Source of the DNA: an uncultured Oscillospiraceae bacterium
GTDB taxonomy: Bacteria; Bacillota; Clostridia; Oscillospirales; Ruminococcaceae
Assembly: GCA_934464775.1 (NCBI GenBank)
Contig: CAKSKG010000007.1
Coordinates: 45,410-109,409, forward strand
DNA: 64,000 bases
Direction: 5' to 3'
Positions 53,505 through 60,529 of this stretch are shown piece by piece (the first letter of the stretch is position 1; each line of letters starts with the position of its first letter). Both the position numbers and the translations under genes were made by a program. A model generated the notes under the pieces. That model worked only from the letters and a program-made list of their open reading frames with translations. It had not been told where the DNA came from and made no database searches.

Positions 53505-54305
53505 TTACTTTTTAAGTACGGCGATCTTGTTTGAAATGTTGGATACCGGCGGTATCTTTTTCAGCACCTTATAAACCGGGATAAATTCAGCCATGCCCTC
53601 TGCCAGCGAATGATCTGCCACGAATTTGAAGTGAGGGAGCTTATCTGCCAGATCTTTTCCGCTTTTAACTCCCCATGTGAATTTAGCGGAGCTTTTGTCA
53701 ATGGATTTTTCCTTGATATTCTTTACCACGAATGGATTCATTATTTCCGTCAGCACAACAGCCTTGTCGAACTTTTTGTCAATTACATCAAATATTTTCA
53801 GAACATCGCTTTCGGAGAGATACATTGTAAGTCCCTCCATTATGATAAGCACATCTTCGCCGTTATGCTCAACAGCGTCTGCCCAGCTTTCGTCCATTGC
53901 GGATTTTGCCATTTGGAATATCTTGGGGCCGTTTTCCTCCATGAATCTGCTTCTTACATTGATAGTATCGGGCAGATCAATATTGTACCACCTTGAAAAT
54001 CCGTCGATGTTCCGGTAGCATCTTGTATCAAGTCCGCAGGCGATATTCACCACCAGCGCTCCCTTATGCTTGGAAAGATAGGACGATACCATTCTGTCAA
54101 GCAGCACTGTTCTTGCGATAACGCCCGTGCTCATGGCTGCGTCCTTGTCAGCCAGCGAGAAATCGTAGTCGATGCGGCTGACTATCTCAACAGCCTTTTC
54201 GTCATGTATCACCGCATTGGGTTTTTTTGTTTCCTTTGCCCTTGCGTACATTGTCTGAAGCATAGTTTCGGGAACTCCCCCGATAGAAATTTTTTCATTA
54301 TCCAT
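53505..54305 (-). CDS. Leucine carboxyl methyltransferase family O-methyltransferase
   Basis: 266 residues of the LCM/PPM1-like class I methyltransferases: GVPETMLQTMYARAKETK at the start, SAM-binding LVVNIACGLDTRCYR, YNIDLPDTI and a later IIMEGLTMYL. In bacteria these often act on secondary metabolites or small molecules. Translation overlaps the upstream membrane protein gene by 8 bp, so both are in one operon. Confidence 0.88.
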   Translation of the reverse strand: MDNEKISIGGVPETMLQTMYARAKETKKPNAVIHDEKAVEIVSRIDYDFSLADKDAAMSTGVIARTVLLDRMVSSYLSKHKGALVVNIACGLDTRCYRNIDGFSRWYNIDLPDTINVRSRFMEENGPKIFQMAKSAMDESWADAVEHNGEDVLIIMEGLTMYLSESDVLKIFDVIDKKFDKAVVLTEIMNPFVVKNIKEKSIDKSSAKFTWGVKSGKDLADKLPHFKFVADHSLAEGMAEFIPVYKVLKKIPPVSNISNKIAVLKK

Positions 54306-55026
54306 TTGATTTTTCCTCCTTATTTACGGCAAAATATACCGAAAGATACATAAACGCCAGTCCCCATGTCTCTCCTCCCGAAAGGAACCTGCCGATCATC
54401 ACATTGCCCGTAACGGCGGTTATGATTGCTTTCAGCACATTGAATATCACAAAAAGGCAGAGCGGACCGCAGATTATCCATGGCTTAGGAACAGCTATCT
54501 GTTTCTTTGCGGTCATGCCGATATATCCCACAGCAGCAAGGATATCGGCGGCAGTCTGCCATATTGTCGTAACAATAAACGGAGCAAGGGTCGTAACGGT
54601 AAAATATTCGTCGATAGCCGATGCGGAAAGTCCTGCCGAGGCAGCCGACCGCAGCGACATTATCGCAAGGCTGCATACACTATGTATGCCGAAAAGTCCC
54701 AGCGACATCATATTTGCTCCGAACTTATAGGTTTTCAGCAGCTTTGTCTCCGTACCGCCCAGCCTGTCATAAGCATAGGAATACAAAGCCCCCGCTCCCA
54801 GCCAATAGCCCACAGCGGCGATTATGCCGATAAAAAACGTTGCAAAATAAACGGCAAGCGGTACATTGACGATATCCATGCTCATCATTCCGCCCACGGC
54901 AGTTTCACCGCCGTCGCCCCTGAACGAAAGCAGGATATCCCCTATGCCGCACAAAAACATTCCCACAAAGCCTGCCATAAGGTAAGGCTTTCTCTTTTTC
55001 CTTTCCACATATCCCATATCAGACAC
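54298..55026 (-). CDS. Multi-pass membrane protein, unknown function
   Basis: 242 residues with about six or seven hydrophobic segments, starting with YLMAGFVGMFLCGIGDILL. It resembles small clostridial integral membrane proteins of the DUF6796 kind, recalled by eye only. No catalytic motif is visible. It overlaps the downstream methyltransferase start by 8 bp. GGAGG lies 9 nt before the start. The promoter and the 5' region contain two dyads (55111-55125 and 55041-55069). Confidence 0.78.
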   Translation of the reverse strand: MSDMGYVERKKRKPYLMAGFVGMFLCGIGDILLSFRGDGGETAVGGMMSMDIVNVPLAVYFATFFIGIIAAVGYWLGAGALYSYAYDRLGGTETKLLKTYKFGANMMSLGLFGIHSVCSLAIMSLRSAASAGLSASAIDEYFTVTTLAPFIVTTIWQTAADILAAVGYIGMTAKKQIAVPKPWIICGPLCLFVIFNVLKAIITAVTGNVMIGRFLSGGETWGLAFMYLSVYFAVNKEEKSNG

Positions 55027-55040
55027 TTCCTCCGAGCATT

Positions 55041-55069
55041 TATATAATTAGCTATGGCTAACTTATATA
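55041..55069. promoter_or_regulatory. Palindrome in the leader of the membrane protein operon
   Basis: TATATAATTAGC and GCTAACTTATATA form an almost perfect 12-bp dyad around TATG, 15 bp before the start codon. It may be an operator or an RNA hairpin. Confidence 0.5.
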
Positions 55070-55103
55070 GACAAAAACACCTTGTTTCATATATCACAGA
55101 TAT

Positions 55104-55132
55104 ATTATACATTCCGCATCGGAATTTGTCAA
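55104..55132 (-). promoter_or_regulatory. Promoter of the membrane protein-methyltransferase operon
   Basis: Minus strand consensus -35 TTGACA (55127-55132), 17-bp spacer, -10 TATAAT (55104-55109). The spacer contains the exact palindrome ATTCCG-CAT-CGGAAT (55111-55125), a likely repressor site. Confidence 0.88.
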
Positions 55133-55182
55133 CCTCATATGACCCGATACATGACAATTTGTTGACAATTTGCACAAGACGG

Positions 55183-55211
55183 TTGAAAAAGGCGAAAAAG
55201 TATTATATAAT
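55183..55211 (+). promoter_or_regulatory. Upstream promoter of the XRE regulator
   Basis: -35 TTGAAA (55183-55188), 17-bp spacer, -10 TATAAT (55206-55211). About 230 bp before the gene; with the site at 55309 it forms a tandem pair in the 55027-55442 gap. Confidence 0.65.
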
Positions 55212-55308
55212 TTAATATGTATCGTTCCGACTTACGGTAAATATTGAAAATATGTGTCGTTCATAAAAAGTTTACATATCAGATATCCCGTTTTTTTGCG
55301 AACAGCTA

Positions 55309-55337
55309 TTTACAAATTGTACGTAATGTTATATAAT
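55309..55337 (+). promoter_or_regulatory. Downstream promoter of the XRE regulator
   Basis: -35 TTTACA (55309-55314), 17-bp spacer, -10 TATAAT (55332-55337). Confidence 0.75.
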
Positions 55338-55362
55338 TTACTATATGTTAATGTAAAAACAG

Positions 55363-55408
55363 AGGTATGCGCCAACGTGCGTATTTTTATGCGCATTCCT
55401 ATTTTTTA
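55363..55408 (+). promoter_or_regulatory. Alternative hairpins in the leader of the XRE regulator
   Basis: TATGCGC (55366-55372) can pair with GTGCGTA (55377-55383), followed by TTTTT; or AGGTATGCGC (55363-55372) can pair with GCGCATTCCT (55391-55400), followed by ATTTTTT. The two folds exclude each other and each ends in a T-run, which fits an attenuator. Confidence 0.5.
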
Positions 55409-55442
55409 TGATATATGATACTGATAACAAGGAGGCGGCAGG

Positions 55443-56129
55443 ATGAATTCTGACTTTCCGCGAATAATATCTCTTCTCAGGAAAGAGCGCAATATCAGCC
55501 AGAAGCAGGCGGCTGCCGACTTAGGCGTCTCGCAGGCTCTGCTTTCACACTATGAAAAGGGCATTCGTGAATGCGGTCTTGATTTTCTTGTAAGAGCAGC
55601 CGACTATTATAATGTATCCTGCGATTATCTTCTGGGACGTTCACCCGAACCGTCGGGAAAGGTCATATCGGCGGCGGAGCTTCCCGAAAGCGGAGAATCA
55701 GCCCAGAGCCGTGAGCATAAGCTGGTAGCAGGCTCTGCGGATATACTTTTCTCGCTTGCGAAAAAGACAGGCAGTGCGACTGTGCTGAAATCGGTTTCGG
55801 ATTATCTTATGCTTGCTGCATACAAGATGTTCCGTATAGTATACTCCGCAAACAGCAGAAATGACAGCAGATTTTTCAGCATACCCGATCCCGCTGCGGA
55901 TCATCTGACAGACGCCGCAATGTCCGTTTCGGCAGCAGCCGCAAAGGCAGCCGTTTCGGGAGTTGTTCTGGGTGACGGTGACAAGGTAAAGGAAAGCACT
56001 GAAACGCTCATCACCACCAATTCACTTTCGGAGGAATTCGGCAGCAGCGCATCGTCGCTTCTCAGCACCGTTAAGGAAAGCGAAGCCTGCATATCCGAGC
56101 TGCTTTCTCCAACGGCGAAAAAGAAATAA
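55443..56129 (+). CDS. XRE-family transcriptional regulator
   Basis: 228 residues. The N-terminal helix-turn-helix (about 5-60) reads IISLLRKERNISQKQAAADL, then LGVSQALLSHYEKG, typical of Cro/CI-type regulators. The remaining 160 residues are helical with no recognised domain; they include DYLMLAAYKMFRIVYS. GGAGG is 7 nt before the ATG. Downstream is a hairpin terminator and then a new operon. Target unknown; autoregulation or control of the divergent operon is possible. Confidence 0.88.
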   Translation: MNSDFPRIISLLRKERNISQKQAAADLGVSQALLSHYEKGIRECGLDFLVRAADYYNVSCDYLLGRSPEPSGKVISAAELPESGESAQSREHKLVAGSADILFSLAKKTGSATVLKSVSDYLMLAAYKMFRIVYSANSRNDSRFFSIPDPAADHLTDAAMSVSAAAAKAAVSGVVLGDGDKVKESTETLITTNSLSEEFGSSASSLLSTVKESEACISELLSPTAKKK

Positions 56130-56140
56130 TCAAAAAATTC

Positions 56141-56168
56141 GTCCCGTCTTTCAGGCGGGACTTTTTTT
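56141..56168 (+). terminator. Terminator of the XRE regulator gene
   Basis: GTCCCGTC and GGCGGGAC arms, small loop, followed by TTTTTTT. Confidence 0.9.
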
Positions 56169-56272
56169 ATGCATTGCTTCCAAAGTCATATTACGTGAAA
56201 GTCGTACATATTTATTTAGTGTAATATGTTTGTCGGAAGATTTTCCGTATACTTTGTCAGGAGGAAGCTTTT

Positions 56273-57346
56273 ATGCAGAATAAGGAAAATATTGATAATA
56301 TGGCAAGACGCTATAAGGACGAAATGATGCGCATTTACCGCATGAACTGCGGCTCGCCCACACCGCCCTGCAATCCGTCATGCAGCTCACAGACAATGAA
56401 TCCCCCAAAAAATCCATGCAGCGAAAGCAATGCTCCGTCACAGACTCCGTCCTGTCCGCCGCCCTGTCAGACCGAATGCAAATTCAGTCCGGCGCAGGAT
56501 CTTGTGTGCGGCAATGACCGCCCCCAGGTGCTTCCCAGCTTCGCCGGAAATGCCGTTCCCACTCAGACCGACATCACCCCATCCATGATAAACGGCACAG
56601 GCTGCGCCGCCGATTCACTCGCTTCGGGCGGAGTTCCCAACTTCGATTCCTATAACAATTCACTCGGCATGAATTCCTCGGGGGAGCAGATAAATGTATA
56701 TCACGAAAGCAATTCGGCTATGAACCGTCCCGCTGCCGAAGCGGCGACTGCGCCTCTGTCGACACAGCCTGCTTCCGACGGCTTCAGCGGAGTTATGATA
56801 AACCCCGTTACCGCATCATCCACAGATGATATGGCAAATATGCAGTCCGATGTATATTCCGAGCAGCTCCCAGATTTTGAGCTTCCGCCCGATATCGAAG
56901 TCGGTTCGGATATGCCCGACACACTTTCCTCACGCTATGCGATCTCAAACAACTGGATCAATCTTACGGGCGACAACGGCTGGGGCTTTCTACAGTTTGA
57001 AGTAACGACAGGCAGCCTCGGCAGTCCCGTACAGAATGCAACCGTTGTTGTTTCCAGGATAGTCAACAACCGCTCCGTGCTTACAAGGATAGTCACAACA
57101 GGCTATAACGGACTTACACGCACCCTTATCCTCCCTGCACCAAGATATGTTTACAATCCCTACCGCCCCTCTTCCTATCGTCCCTTTGCGGAATACCGCG
57201 CTTCTGTTTTTGCCAAAGGATATTATCCCCTCACAAATATCCGGCTTATGGTATATGCAGGCATAAAGAGCGTTCAGCCCGTTGATCTTATCCCTCTGCC
57301 CCAGTATTCACCCAACCCCGGCATACAGCCCAGAAGCGGCAGCTGA
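56273..57346 (+). CDS. Cys/Pro-rich protein with C-terminal beta-sandwich domain, unknown function
   Basis: 357 residues. The N-terminus (about 25-85) is rich in Cys, Pro and Ser (SPTPPCNPSCSSQ, CPPPCQTEC); the middle is low-complexity and acidic. The last 125 residues look like a carboxypeptidase-regulatory/Cna-like beta-sandwich: GWGFLQFEVTTGSLGSPVQN, RIVTTGYNGLTRTLILPAPR, SVQPVDLIPLP. This C-terminal domain recalls clostridial proteins annotated as spore cortex-lytic. No signal peptide. Start ATG follows AGGAGG. It heads an operon with two peptidoglycan-binding proteins, so a role in envelope or spore-like structures is a guess. Confidence 0.75.
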   Translation: MQNKENIDNMARRYKDEMMRIYRMNCGSPTPPCNPSCSSQTMNPPKNPCSESNAPSQTPSCPPPCQTECKFSPAQDLVCGNDRPQVLPSFAGNAVPTQTDITPSMINGTGCAADSLASGGVPNFDSYNNSLGMNSSGEQINVYHESNSAMNRPAAEAATAPLSTQPASDGFSGVMINPVTASSTDDMANMQSDVYSEQLPDFELPPDIEVGSDMPDTLSSRYAISNNWINLTGDNGWGFLQFEVTTGSLGSPVQNATVVVSRIVNNRSVLTRIVTTGYNGLTRTLILPAPRYVYNPYRPSSYRPFAEYRASVFAKGYYPLTNIRLMVYAGIKSVQPVDLIPLPQYSPNPGIQPRSGS

Positions 57347-57364
57347 TTTTACAATGAAAACAGT

Positions 57365-57456
57365 GGGAAACCGCTGATTAAATCGTTTCAAGACACACTC
57401 AGTAACGGATTTTCGTGCGTCTGAAACGATGCTTTCGGCTTTAATCAGCGCTTCCC
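57365..57456 (+). promoter_or_regulatory. Large hairpin between the first two genes of the peptidoglycan-binding operon
   Basis: A 92-nt stem-loop: GGGAA/TTCCC, GCTGATTAAA/TTTAATCAGC, TCGTTTCA/TGAAACGA and GACACAC/GTGCGTC (one mismatch), with a 16-nt loop and a small side bulge GCTTTCGGC. It is not followed by a T-run; the next ribosome binding site is 14 nt away. It may control expression of the downstream genes or be a palindromic repeat. Confidence 0.7.
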
Positions 57457-57485
57457 CAGAAATTCGGAAAGGAGGTGCGCTTCCT

Positions 57486-57509
57486 ATGAAGCGCAGCCGT
57501 AAGCTATGA
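57486..57509 (+). CDS. 7-codon leader ORF coupled to the SpoIID-like gene
   Basis: AAAGGAGGTG is followed by ATG for the peptide MKRSRKL, whose TGA stop overlaps the start of the next gene in ATGA (57506-57509). The strong ribosome binding site is placed for this short frame, 30 nt from the main start, and an in-frame TAA (57500-57502) blocks any longer start of the main gene. Translational coupling is the simplest reading. Confidence 0.6.
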   Translation: MKRSRKL

Positions 57510-58900
57510 CGGGAGAACCATATATTCCCGAAAAAATAACCGTTCATCTGGGATATCCCTCGGACAGCTCCGCACCAAATGTCACCGTGGATTTCCCCGA
57601 ATACATCGCAAACGTCGCTTCCAGCGAGCTTTTCCCCACATGGCCCGAAACGGCGCTTAGAGCCAATATCTATGCGATAGTATCCTTTGCGCTGAACCGC
57701 ATCTATACCGAATGGTACCGCTCCCGAGGCTATGATTTTGATATAACCTCCACCACCCAGTACGATCAGGCTTTCGTGAATGACCGCACGATCTATCAGC
57801 CGATAAGGGAGCTTGCCGACGAGCTTTTCAATGATTATGTTGTCAAAGAGGGACAGATAAATCCATACTTCACAGCCTACTGCGACGGCAGACAGACCCA
57901 GTGCAACGGTCTGACCCAATGGGGTGCGGTTGCTCTGGCGGAACGGGGATATCTCCCCTATCAGATACTTCAGTATTTTTACGGAGATGATATCAGGATC
58001 GTGAAAAATGCGCCCGTGAACAGGAATATCCCCTCATTCGGAGGAATGACTCTGGAATACGGAGCAACGGGAGCAGACGTTGCCCTTATGCAGCAGAAGC
58101 TGAACCGTATCTCAAACAATTATCCCGCAATAAACAAGATAAATCCCGTTAACGGAGTCCTTGATACCGCCACGGAAAATGCAGTGCGTACATTTCAGCA
58201 GACCTTCGGGCTTACGCCTACGGGAACGATTGACAAGGCAACATGGTACAAGATAAGCTATATCTACGCCAGCGTAAAGCGCCTTGCGGAGCTGGATTCC
58301 GAGGGAGTCCGTCTAAGCGAGCTGCCGCTGAATTTCTCCGAGTCCCTCAGCCGCGGCGACAGCGGCGAATGGATAGATCATCTCCAGTATTATCTTGCAG
58401 TCATCGGAGCATATTACGAAGAGGTAGACCCTGTTGACATTACGGGAACATTTGATGAAGCCACCGAAAATTCGGTAAAGTCATTCCAGCGTGTATATGG
58501 TCTTGAACCCACAGGCGTTGTTGACCGTCAGACATGGCAGGATCTGTACCGAGCCTATGCAGGCATCGTGGAAAATGCTCCCGTTGCGATCGGAGAGGAG
58601 CTGCCGCTCTATCCCAATGTCATTCTCCGTGAGGGCATGACCAATGACTACGTAAGGGTGATACAGGAATATCTATCGGCACTGCGTGAGGTATATCCCG
58701 ATCTGCCCGAGATCGAAGCTACAGGCTATTTCGGCCCCATAACCGCATCGGCTGTTCGGACAATAGAGCGCATCTTCGGGCTGAAAGAAAACGGAACTAT
58801 CAATGCGGCGGTATGGAACGCCATAACCACCGCATATTCCGATCTGCGCTACGGCTATGCAAAGCGTCCCGGACAGAATCCCGGATATACTATCCGATAA
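57506..58900 (+). CDS. SpoIID-like protein with three peptidoglycan-binding domains
   Basis: 464 residues. Residues about 15-170 resemble a SpoIID/LytB-type domain (EYIANVASSELFPTWPETAL, ANIYAIVSFALNRIYTEW, FDITSTTQYDQ), a fold known for glycan-strand cleavage; the Glu in ASSELFP may be catalytic. Three PG_binding_1 repeats follow, at about 185-255, 280-355 and 375-450 (VLDTATENAVRTFQQTFGL, FDEATENSVKSFQRVYGLEP, YFGPITASAVRTIERIFGL). No signal peptide is visible, unlike secreted hydrolases. Likely acts on cell wall or spore cortex. Confidence 0.8.
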   Translation: MTGEPYIPEKITVHLGYPSDSSAPNVTVDFPEYIANVASSELFPTWPETALRANIYAIVSFALNRIYTEWYRSRGYDFDITSTTQYDQAFVNDRTIYQPIRELADELFNDYVVKEGQINPYFTAYCDGRQTQCNGLTQWGAVALAERGYLPYQILQYFYGDDIRIVKNAPVNRNIPSFGGMTLEYGATGADVALMQQKLNRISNNYPAINKINPVNGVLDTATENAVRTFQQTFGLTPTGTIDKATWYKISYIYASVKRLAELDSEGVRLSELPLNFSESLSRGDSGEWIDHLQYYLAVIGAYYEEVDPVDITGTFDEATENSVKSFQRVYGLEPTGVVDRQTWQDLYRAYAGIVENAPVAIGEELPLYPNVILREGMTNDYVRVIQEYLSALREVYPDLPEIEATGYFGPITASAVRTIERIFGLKENGTINAAVWNAITTAYSDLRYGYAKRPGQNPGYTIR

Positions 58901-58906
58901 AAAGGG

Positions 58907-59452
58907 GTGATAAAAACGGCATATTCGGACAGCGAGAAAAAGCAGCATATTTATGAGCTGCAAAACTATCTCCGCACCATTTCATTTTACAATACTCTCA
59001 TACCCCGTCTTATCCCCGACGGATTCTACGGCACGGAAACCTTGGCGGCGGTAAAGACATTCCAGAACCAGTACGGTCTGCCGCCCACAGGCGAGACGGA
59101 CTTTGCCACATGGGACGCAGTTTACCGTGAGTATCAGACTGCGGCGGAATTTATCGGAACTCCCGAGGGAATACTTCCCTTTGCAAACGGCACAGTGCTT
59201 TCCGCAGGAGATCACGGAACTGCGGTCTATATGCTTCAGGTGATGCTTGATCTTATGGGGCAGGTATATGATAACCTTGACCGAACGGACATCACGGGAG
59301 TGTATGATATACCGCTGGAAAATGCGGTAAAAAGAATGCAGTCGGTATGGGGCTACACTCCCGACGGAAAGGTGAACATTTTCCTCTGGAACAGGATAGT
59401 GCGGCTTTTCAACGCCCATGCCCCCTCAATGGACGGGAGCTATAAACAATAA
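58907..59452 (+). CDS. Peptidoglycan-binding domain protein; start codon uncertain
   Basis: About 180 residues with two PG_binding_1 repeats (FYGTETLAAVKTFQNQYGL and IPLENAVKRMQSVWGYTPDG). The frame opens with a GTG at 58907, but that GTG lies within the ribosome binding site AAAGGGGTGAT. The best-spaced codon, 8 nt downstream, is ACG (58916-58918), which would give (M)AYSDSEKK. A non-AUG start or a recent ATG-to-ACG change is possible. It is 6 bp from the upstream gene. No signal peptide. Confidence 0.75.
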   Translation: MIKTAYSDSEKKQHIYELQNYLRTISFYNTLIPRLIPDGFYGTETLAAVKTFQNQYGLPPTGETDFATWDAVYREYQTAAEFIGTPEGILPFANGTVLSAGDHGTAVYMLQVMLDLMGQVYDNLDRTDITGVYDIPLENAVKRMQSVWGYTPDGKVNIFLWNRIVRLFNAHAPSMDGSYKQ

Positions 59453-59455
59453 AAA

Positions 59456-59497
59456 AACAGCTGTATTTCCCTCAAAAAGGAAATACAGCTGTTTTTT
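59456..59497. terminator. Bidirectional terminator
   Basis: ACAGCTGTATTTCC with its 14-bp complement, 8-nt loop, A-run left and TTTTTTT right. Serves the peptidoglycan-binding operon and the convergent nitroreductase gene. Confidence 0.95.
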
Positions 59498-59515
59498 TAT
59501 ATCGTTCCGAAGCTT

Positions 59516-60037
59516 TTACTTGTCAAAAATAACGTAATTATCACGTCTGGGCTTTGCCTCGGGATAGGGTGCGTCGGAGTAGCCCAGAATGCAGTTGCCT
59601 ATGCCAACGTATTTTTCGTCAAGCCCCCACTTTTTCATAAGCTCCTTTCCCCTTTCGGAAGAAAAGACCTCCTTTGCACGGTGGATCCAGCAGGAATCAA
59701 CGCCCAGCGCATGAGCCGCATTCATAAGATTTCCCATGATGAGCGAGCCGTCATACAGATATGTGGGCATTGTGCTGTCCGCAAAAACTATGACCACGGT
59801 CTTTGCGCCGTAGAACGGGTCGCTGTCCGTACCCATTACAGCCGCATTCAGCTTGGAAAGCTCCTCCACCAATGCCTTGTCACGGACAACCACCATAGCG
59901 CCCGACTGTCTGTTCATTCCGCTGGGAGCATATTCTCCCGCTTTCAGTATCTCATTCAGCACATCATCGGGTATGGGCTTGTCATTATAGGAGCGCACGC
60001 TTCTGCGCTCGGTGAGATTTTTTATTGTTTCGTTCAT
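59516..60037 (-). CDS. Nitroreductase family protein
   Basis: FMN-dependent oxidoreductase of 173 residues with LTERRSVRSYNDKPIPDDVL, GEYAPSGMNRQ and GVDSCWIHRAKEVF. Physiological substrate unknown. ATG 60037 is preferred by family length; the ribosome binding site is weak (GCGAGAAA). The next gene upstream ends 31 bp away, so both may be in one transcript. Confidence 0.88.
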   Translation of the reverse strand: MNETIKNLTERRSVRSYNDKPIPDDVLNEILKAGEYAPSGMNRQSGAMVVVRDKALVEELSKLNAAVMGTDSDPFYGAKTVVIVFADSTMPTYLYDGSLIMGNLMNAAHALGVDSCWIHRAKEVFSSERGKELMKKWGLDEKYVGIGNCILGYSDAPYPEAKPRRDNYVIFDK

Positions 60038-60068
60038 TATATATTTCTCGCTTTCAGTAAAATACAGA

Positions 60069-60386
60069 TCAAAGTACGGCTGCCTCGTCCTTTTTCTCTT
60101 CAAGTGATATATCGGAGATCTTCAGGTCGATATCCCTTGCCGCAGCCATTCTGTGCGCCTTGGAAATAAAGCGCTCCTTGTTTTTGGCAAAGGTTTTCAG
60201 CAGCATCTCGTCCTGCTTCTGCTTGGGGATAAATTTAAGAAAATTCTCCAGCACTCCCGGAGCGGACGCCGCATTCACCACCATTTCGGGAATAGGCAGA
60301 TCCTCCTTTTTTACATACGGCAGTATCGCCCTTATTGCCTGTGCGTAATTTATTTCGTCTATTTCAATTTTCAGTTCCAGCTTCAT
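60069..60386 (-). CDS. Hypothetical protein
   Basis: 105 residues beginning MKLELKIEIDEINYAQAIRAI, predicted alpha/beta, with a basic helical C-terminal half (FAKNKERFISKAHRMAAAR). No known domain recognised. ATG 60386 has an AAAGGAT site. It lies between the alcohol dehydrogenase and nitroreductase genes on the same strand, behind two hairpins (60420-60456 and 60466-60500). Confidence 0.75.
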   Translation of the reverse strand: MKLELKIEIDEINYAQAIRAILPYVKKEDLPIPEMVVNAASAPGVLENFLKFIPKQKQDEMLLKTFAKNKERFISKAHRMAAARDIDLKISDISLEEKKDEAAVL

Positions 60387-60419
60387 TCGGTTATCCTTTC
60401 GATGCATTATTGATTGTGT

Positions 60420-60500
60420 TTATAGGAATATGAACATACCGCTCACATTCCTATAAATACACACACAGTCCGCACACGGCAAAAAAGCCTGTACGGACTG
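60420..60500 (-). terminator. Two stem-loops after the alcohol dehydrogenase gene
   Basis: CAGTCCG/CGGACTG (60466-60500) and TTATAGGAATATGA/TCACATTCCTATAA (60420-60456, one mismatch). Neither has a following T-run; the first has TTTTTT in its loop. Together they probably end or reduce transcription into the 105-residue gene. Confidence 0.5.
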
Positions 60501-60529
60501 CGGATATATTATCGGTTTATTCAGTCAGA

